NCBI GenBank assembly: GCA_009691855.1
Contig: SIAI01000006.1
Coordinates: 62,001-126,000 of the forward strand
Direction: 5' to 3'
Length of the DNA: 64,000 nt
Source: Planctomycetota bacterium
GTDB lineage: Bacteria > Planctomycetota > UBA1135 > GCA-002686595
Under the pieces are notes generated by a model. That model did no database searches. It worked only from the letters and a program-made list of their open reading frames with translations, and was not told where the DNA came from. Below, piece after piece: positions 60,166 through 64,000 of the stretch. Position 1 is the first letter of the stretch, and each line of letters opens with the position of its first letter. Both the position numbers and the translations under genes were made by a program.

Positions 60166-60948
60166 ATGCGCGTCCCCCCGCTCTTGCTCCTCTCCAGCGT
60201 CTGCTGCCTCACGGCCGCGTGCGCCGACCTGCGCGGCTCCGAGGGCTCGCGCGTGAGCACCACGCAGAACGTGGCCTCGTCCTACTGGTTTCGCGGCGTG
60301 CCGCGCAGCCTGCAGCCAGTCACGCAGGGCGATCTCGTGATCGATACGCCGCTCGCCGTCGGCGGGAACCTGACCTTCACGACCTGGTTCAACCTCCAGC
60401 TGACGAACAAGACGGGCGACGCGGCCTTCCCCGACGGCCTCGGCGGGCAGGTGACCGAGATCGACCTCGCGCTCAGCTATTCGCGGCGCGTCGGCCGCGT
60501 GGATATCACCTGGGGTGGGATCGGCTACAGCCTGCCGCAGGTCGCGCCCTCGACGCGCGAGACGTACCTGGGCCTGGGCCTGGACGCGATCGGGCTGACG
60601 CACATGGTCACGGCCTACTACGACCTCGACCTGCTCGACGACTACTACCTGCAGTACCAGGCCACGCGCGGCTTCGCGCTGGACGAGCACTGGAACGCGG
60701 CGCTGGAGCTCATGCTCGGCTACATGAGCGACTCGCAGGCCGAGTTCTACTTCGGCACCAAGCGCTCCGGCTTTTCCGACCTACTGCTGACCGGCTCGCT
60801 GACGTACGCCATCGACGCGAACACGTCGCTGTTCTTCGAGGCCGCGGGCGTGACCGTGCCCGACGACGAGCTGTCGAATTCGCTGCGCCAAAGCGGGCTC
60901 GAGGACTCTGGCATGTGGTTCACGCTCGGCGCGGCCTGGGGGCTCTAG
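60166..60948 (+). CDS. Outer-membrane lipoprotein, TorF-like
   Basis: 260 residues. Lipobox LTAAC (Cys about residue 19) after a short signal, then a series of alternating amphipathic strands (YWFRGVPRSLQPVTQGDLVIDTPLA, NLTFTTWFNLQLTN, VDITWGGIGYSL, YYDLDLLDDYYLQYQATRGFAL, FEAAGVTVPDDEL and ending GMWFTLGAAWGL). The pattern and the F/Y/W-L end resemble TorF-family putative porins of about 12 strands. Divergent from mqnB. Substrate unknown. Confidence 0.7.
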   Translation: MRVPPLLLLSSVCCLTAACADLRGSEGSRVSTTQNVASSYWFRGVPRSLQPVTQGDLVIDTPLAVGGNLTFTTWFNLQLTNKTGDAAFPDGLGGQVTEIDLALSYSRRVGRVDITWGGIGYSLPQVAPSTRETYLGLGLDAIGLTHMVTAYYDLDLLDDYYLQYQATRGFALDEHWNAALELMLGYMSDSQAEFYFGTKRSGFSDLLLTGSLTYAIDANTSLFFEAAGVTVPDDELSNSLRQSGLEDSGMWFTLGAAWGL

Positions 60949-61021
60949 TCGTGTCCCGTCTCACACACGGCACCTTGCTCTCGATACTCGCGAGACGAGA
61001 GATCGGATGTCACGCGCGGGC

Positions 61022-61034
61022 CCACGGATCGACG
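61022..61034 (+). repeat. Left copy of a 13-bp direct repeat flanking the IS
   Basis: CCACGGATCGACG occurs 10 bp outside the left IS end and again at 62636-62648, 7 bp outside the right end. The offsets differ, so this is not a simple target-site duplication. Confidence 0.6.
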
Positions 61035-61044
61035 CCCCCCTCTG

Positions 61045-61067
61045 TGTCAACGTGGCTGAGACAGCCT
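61045..61067 (+). repeat. Left terminal inverted repeat of the IS
   Basis: TGTCAACGTGGCTGAGACAGCCT differs from the right repeat only at positions 9-11, the usual level for IS3 ends. Confidence 0.88.
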
Positions 61068-61109
61068 TCGACCCCGAGTTTAGTGTGGAGGGCAGAAGGA
61101 TGATCTTGA

Positions 61110-61580
61110 GTGACGAGACAACGAAGAGAAGAGCCCGCGGCTCCCCGTGAGGGGGGCCCGGAGCGAAGCGAAGGGGCCCCCTCCCGGGGAGCTGCCGAGC
61201 CCGACCCCGAGGTCCCCGAGCGCGCGCGGCGCCGGCAGTTCACCGCAGAGTAGAAGGAGCGCATCGTGCGCGAGGCCGACGCGTGTCGGGCTCCGGGCGA
61301 GGTGGGCGCGCTACTGCGGCGCGAGGCGTTGTACTCGTCGCACCTGGTCGCCTGGCGCCGGCAACTGCGCGAGCACGGCGTGCGTGGACTGGCTCGGAGG
61401 AAGCGCGGCCCGGCCACCGAGGCGAAGCCGAGTGCCCGCGAGCTCCAGCTCGAGCGTGAGAAGAAGAAGCTCGAGAAGAAGCTGGCCAAGGCCGAGCTCA
61501 TCATCGAGTTCCAAAAAAAAGTGCACGCGCTGCTGGGGATCCCCCTGAAGAGCCACGAGCTCGACGAGGACGACTCGTGA
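61110..61580 (+). pseudogene. IS3 orfA with in-frame amber codon
   Basis: The frame is open from GTG 61110 to TGA 61580 except for TAG at 61251-61253. The stop falls within RRRQFTAE*KERIVREADAC, where IS3 OrfA proteins have RRRxFTAEYKxRIL, so Tyr became amber (TAC or TAT to TAG). The downstream part carries the HTH (GEVGALLRREALYSSHLVAWRRQL) and a Lys/Glu-rich zipper helix. A restart at GTG 61266 would give a 104-residue protein lacking the N terminus. The first 40 codons include a palindrome encoding GGPERSEGAPS. Confidence 0.85.
61513..61521 (+). promoter_or_regulatory. A8G slippery site for -1 frameshifting in the IS
   Basis: Eight A followed by G, in the orfA frame read CAA AAA AAA GTG. 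IS3 elements use A-AAA-AAA-G to shift ribosomes by -1 and make the OrfAB transposase. The -1 frame stays open from here to orfB, so the fusion is possible in principle. Confidence 0.7.
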
Positions 61581-62626
61581 AGGCCGTGCTGGAGACCTGC
61601 GGCGCCCTCCCCCGTGTCGAGGCCTGCAGCGCGCTGGGTCTGCCGCGCGCGACCTACTACCGCTCGCAGGCCCCTATCTTGTCTCCGCCCCCGGCCTCGG
61701 CGAGCGAAACACGCCCTCGCAAGGCCTCGCCGAGAGCGCTCACCGATGCCGAACGCCGGGTCGTGCTCGAGCTCGTGCACGAGCCGCGCTTCGTGGACCT
61801 GGCCGTGCCGCAGGTCTACGCGACCCTGCTCGACGAGGGCCGCTACTTGTGCTCGCCGCGCACGATGTACCGCATCCTCGATGCACAGGGCGAGGTGCGC
61901 GAACGCCGCGACCAGCTGCGGCATCCGGTCTACACGAAGCCTGAGCTCCTGGCGACTGCGCCGAACCAAGTGTGGTCGTGGGACATCACCAAGCTGCGCG
62001 GCCCGGCCAAGTGGACCTACTTCTACCTGTACGTGCTCCTGGACATCTTCAGTCGCTACGCCGTCGGCTGGATGGTGGCGCGCTGCGAGAGCGCCGCGCT
62101 CGCCTCCAAGCTGCTCGGCGAGAGCCTGAAGAAGCACGGGATCCAGCCCGGGCAGCTCACGCTCCACTCCGACCGCGGCGGGCCGATGCGCGCGAAGAGC
62201 TTCGCGCTCCTCCTGGCCGACCTCGGCGTCGTGCAGAGCTTCAGTCGGCCCCACGTGTCCGATGACAACCCCTTCTCCGAGGCTCAGTTCAAGACCGTCA
62301 AGTACCGCCCCGACTTCCCCGACCGCTTCGGCGGCCTCGAGGACTGCCGCGCCCACTTCGGGCCCTTCTTCGACTGGTACCACCACCGCCATCACCACTC
62401 CGGCATCGGCTGGATGACGCCCGCCGACGTCCACTTCGGCCGCGCCGAGACCAAGCGCGCCCAACGCGCTCGCGTTCTCGACGCTGCCTTCTTGCTCCAC
62501 CCCGAGCGCTTCGTGCGCAACTCACCCAAGCCCGCGGCACTCCCGCAGGCCGTCTGGATCAACCGCCGGCGAAGGACAACCTCGCCGCTCAGTGATCTCA
62601 CATGCAGGCTGTCTCAGAATCGTTGA
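61577..62626 (+). CDS. IS3-family transposase OrfB
   Basis: 349 residues. Integrase-type DDE triad: Asp136 in WSWDITKL, Asp199 in LHSDRGG and Glu235 in SDDNPFSEAQFK, with the 35-residue spacing typical of IS3. An N-terminal HTH-like segment (ACSALGLPRATYYRS) precedes it, and the C terminus has the usual YHHxRxHxG motif (WYHHRHHHSGIG). GTG 61577 overlaps the orfA stop (GTGA). The reading frame is intact, so only orfA is broken. Normally expressed as an OrfAB fusion. Confidence 0.93.
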   Translation: MKAVLETCGALPRVEACSALGLPRATYYRSQAPILSPPPASASETRPRKASPRALTDAERRVVLELVHEPRFVDLAVPQVYATLLDEGRYLCSPRTMYRILDAQGEVRERRDQLRHPVYTKPELLATAPNQVWSWDITKLRGPAKWTYFYLYVLLDIFSRYAVGWMVARCESAALASKLLGESLKKHGIQPGQLTLHSDRGGPMRAKSFALLLADLGVVQSFSRPHVSDDNPFSEAQFKTVKYRPDFPDRFGGLEDCRAHFGPFFDWYHHRHHHSGIGWMTPADVHFGRAETKRAQRARVLDAAFLLHPERFVRNSPKPAALPQAVWINRRRRTTSPLSDLTCRLSQNR

Positions 62627-62628
62627 CA
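62606..62628 (-). repeat. Right terminal inverted repeat of the IS
   Basis: AGGCTGTCTCAGAATCGTTGACA, the reverse complement of the left end with three mismatches. It lies within the last codons of orfB. Confidence 0.88.
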
Positions 62629-62635
62629 ACTACCG

Positions 62636-62648
62636 CCACGGATCGACG
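62636..62648 (+). repeat. Right copy of the 13-bp direct repeat
   Basis: CCACGGATCGACG, identical to 61022-61034. Beyond it the flanks diverge. Confidence 0.6.
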
Positions 62649-62672
62649 ACCCTCGGGTACGCTGGAGGTGGA

Positions 62673-62891
62673 ATGGTGAAACTCGTACGCACGTTCGGTC
62701 TCTTCCTGCTCGTCTCTGCGGCCGGCGCCTGTGTCGGTCCGAACACGAGCGTTCCAGCGGTGGCTTCCAAGCCCGGCTGGGGCGGCGTGCCGCTCGCCGG
62801 GCGCACGGTCACGAACGCGCGCGTCGTGGAGGCCGCGCTGCGGCCCGCGTCGCCGCCGACGCGCATGGGCAAGCCCGGCTGGGGCCGCTGA
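62673..62891 (+). CDS. 72-residue lipoprotein
   Basis: GGAGG lies 4 nt before the ATG. A signal of about 19 residues ends with lipobox SAAGAC. The mature part of ~53 residues contains KPGWGG near the front and KPGWGR at the end, a short repeated motif. No family recognised. Ends directly before the stop codon of the convergent DUF4388 gene, with no space between. Confidence 0.6.
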   Translation: MVKLVRTFGLFLLVSAAGACVGPNTSVPAVASKPGWGGVPLAGRTVTNARVVEAALRPASPPTRMGKPGWGR

Positions 62892-63830
62892 TCAGGATTC
62901 CAGCTCGGTCGGGGTCGGCTCGATCGCCGGGCTGGGCGTGAAGTCGGTCTCGTCCGCGGCCGGCGTCGTGATGGCGACCGTGGGGCTGAGTTCAGCCGTG
63001 GCGGGAAGCGCCCCGTCCTTCGGCAGCAGCGAGGGCTGCGCGTCGAGATCGGCCGTGACGCGCGCCTGAGCGCCCTCGTCCTTCTTGCGCGCGCTCTCCA
63101 GCAAGAGCTGCACGATGTTCACCTCCAGGTTCTGGCTGTGCAGCAGGCGCACGCCTTCCTGGAAGCGGTAGACGGCGTTGTCGGCGTCCATCAGGCGGTG
63201 GAACAGCTCCTGGGTCTGCAGCACCAGCGCGCGCGCAAGGGTCTCGCTCGAGAGCCGTCCGCGGCGCACCAAGAAGCTGCCCAGGAGGTCCTCGGCCTCG
63301 GCCGCAGCCAGCAGGCTCGCCTCGAGCTCGTCGGGAACGAGCAGGCCCTCGCGCTCGAGGATCGCGCCCAGGCGCTGCTCCTTCGGGGCGGCGTTGCTGG
63401 AGGCGTGCACCAGGGTGCCGCGCGCGAACTCCAGCAAGAAGGTCTCGCCCTGCGCGACCACGTGCAATACGCCGGTCTTCTCGGCGTGGGCCAGGAAGTT
63501 CACCAGCTCGCCCACCGCGATCGTCCAGGCGTTGCCCTGCAGGTCGGCGCCCGCCTCGGTCGGCGTCGGACGCTTCTTGCGCGTTCCGAGCAGCTGGTGG
63601 AGCAGACCGTGGCGCTCGTCTTCCTGTGCCGACAGGCGCGTGAGCACGTGGCGCAGTCCGTCGACGGCGGCGTCGAGCTGGCCGTACAGGAACGGAGCCA
63701 GCGCCCGCGCGGGCAGGTCTTCGACCACGGCATCGATGCGCAGCGCGAGGTCGCGGCAGGCGAGAACGAGCCGCGCGAGCTCCTCGGAGGCCTGTGGTTC
63801 CAACCGGGATTCGCGCTCGTTCTGCACCAT
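62892..63830 (-). CDS. DUF4388 domain protein
   Basis: 312 residues. The DUF4388 (PATAN-like) domain spans about 100-235: AWTIAVGELVNFLAHAEKTGVLHVVAQGETFLLEFARGTLVHASS, LGAILEREGLLVPDELEASLLAAAE, GSFLVRRGRLSSETLARALVLQTQELFHRLM and YRFQEGV. Such proteins are common beside MglA-type GTPases and two-component systems in delta-proteobacteria and planctomycetes, and may be adaptors. The N-terminal 95 residues are helical; the C-terminal tail is acidic and Pro-rich. Confidence 0.85.
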   Translation of the reverse strand: MVQNERESRLEPQASEELARLVLACRDLALRIDAVVEDLPARALAPFLYGQLDAAVDGLRHVLTRLSAQEDERHGLLHQLLGTRKKRPTPTEAGADLQGNAWTIAVGELVNFLAHAEKTGVLHVVAQGETFLLEFARGTLVHASSNAAPKEQRLGAILEREGLLVPDELEASLLAAAEAEDLLGSFLVRRGRLSSETLARALVLQTQELFHRLMDADNAVYRFQEGVRLLHSQNLEVNIVQLLLESARKKDEGAQARVTADLDAQPSLLPKDGALPATAELSPTVAITTPAADETDFTPSPAIEPTPTELES

Positions 63831-63901
63831 GATGCTCGGCTGCGCTCTATCGGTCGGCGAGCAGGGTCGCGCACAGTCTCGCGCGGGATTCGCGCGCGCG
63901 G

Positions 63902-64000
63902 CTAGGAGCTGCTGCTCGACGGGCTGACAGGCTCGGCCGCCTGCGCTTCGCCCTCGGAGCGCGGCAGCGCGGCATCCGGTTCGCTGGAGTCCGCCGCCAT
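63902..64000 (-). CDS. C-terminal end of a gene running off the window
   Basis: The frame is open from the right edge to a TAG at 63902-63904. Its 32 visible residues are Ala/Ser/Glu/Pro-rich and end in five serines. An ATG happens to stand at the very edge, but this is more likely an internal codon of a longer gene. 71 bp upstream of the DUF4388 gene, same strand, probably one operon. Confidence 0.45.
   Translation of the reverse strand: MAADSSEPDAALPRSEGEAQAAEPVSPSSSSS

Larger units (their letters stand above)
61045..62628 (+). mobile_element. IS3-family insertion sequence (1584 bp)
   Basis: Ends are 23-bp terminal inverted repeats, TGTCAACG...GACAGCCT, matching at 20 of 23 positions, and the outer bases are TG and CA as usual in IS3. 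Inside are orfA with a HTH and Leu-zipper helix and orfB with a DDE catalytic core, overlapping in the -1 frame. A stop codon in orfA makes it probably inactive at present. No short target-site duplication is visible. Confidence 0.9.

Noticed and set aside
61251-61253. Amber codon in orfA as a recoded pyrrolysine
   Set aside because: Family members have Tyr there and no pyrrolysine machinery is visible; a TAC/TAT to TAG mutation is simpler.

Overview
The window is very GC-rich (clearly around 70%), gene-dense bacterial chromosome. Stop/start overlaps of the ATGA or GTGA kind are common, and many proteins carry export signals or lipoboxes. KdsB (Kdo, an LPS sugar) implies an outer membrane, MqnB/MqnD imply menaquinone made through futalosine, and a short Hc1-type histone H1-like protein, an MglA/roadblock GTPase module, a CehA/McbA-type exported metallohydrolase, a sulfatase-like lipoprotein and an NfeD-FloA operon all fit a high-GC member of the Planctomycetota or a close relative. 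That placement is inference from gene content; there is no rRNA gene in the window.

Layout. 1-2.8 kb: end of a BRCT protein, tatC-cinA, tRNA-Gln. 2.8-5.2 kb (leftward): gcvT-gcvH-lipoate ligase, part of the glycine cleavage system. 5.3-11.4 kb: an exported propeller-like protein, then a tight five-gene unit of TPR, roadblock and MglA-like proteins. 11.6-12.9 kb: ribosomal protein L28, a 55-residue Lys-rich ORF, a strong terminator and an HU protein. 12.9-17.4 kb (leftward): metG, then a type III polyketide synthase / ICMT-like methyltransferase / FAD oxidoreductase operon resembling phenolic-lipid clusters. 17.6-26.3 kb: glutaryl-CoA dehydrogenase, a twice-frameshifted zinc-ribbon gene, a CPBP protease, and exported proteins. 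26.3-29.2 kb (leftward): kdsB-pyrG-DUF1844, with a 69-bp palindromic element directly before kdsB. 30-36 kb: LysM protein, NtrC-type regulator, anmK, an exported HEAT protein with an internal receiver-like segment. 36-48 kb: tRNA-Thr, HAD hydrolase, exported enzymes, a sulfatase-like lipoprotein, an M28 peptidase, a CehA-like protein, an ABC exporter and a histidine-kinase-like ATPase.

The most striking part is 48.3-51.9 kb: selD whose catalytic residue is encoded by an in-frame UGA followed by a good bacterial SECIS hairpin, and, 2.3 kb further, a tRNA-Sec with anticodon UCA. Together they show that this organism makes selenoproteins and that its selenophosphate synthetase is itself one. 51.9-58.4 kb: tandem GNAT-like paralogues, the NfeD-NfeD-FloA operon, an EVE protein and an Hc1-like protein. 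58.5-61 kb: mqnB-mqnD and an outer-membrane lipoprotein. 61-62.6 kb: an IS3-family element whose orfA carries an amber codon. 62.6-64 kb: a small lipoprotein, a DUF4388 protein and the end of one more gene.

No rRNA, CRISPR array or prophage was seen. The sequence shows several convincing intrinsic terminators and some sigma70-like promoters. A recurring TANNNT box 6-10 nt before start codons hints at leaderless mRNAs.
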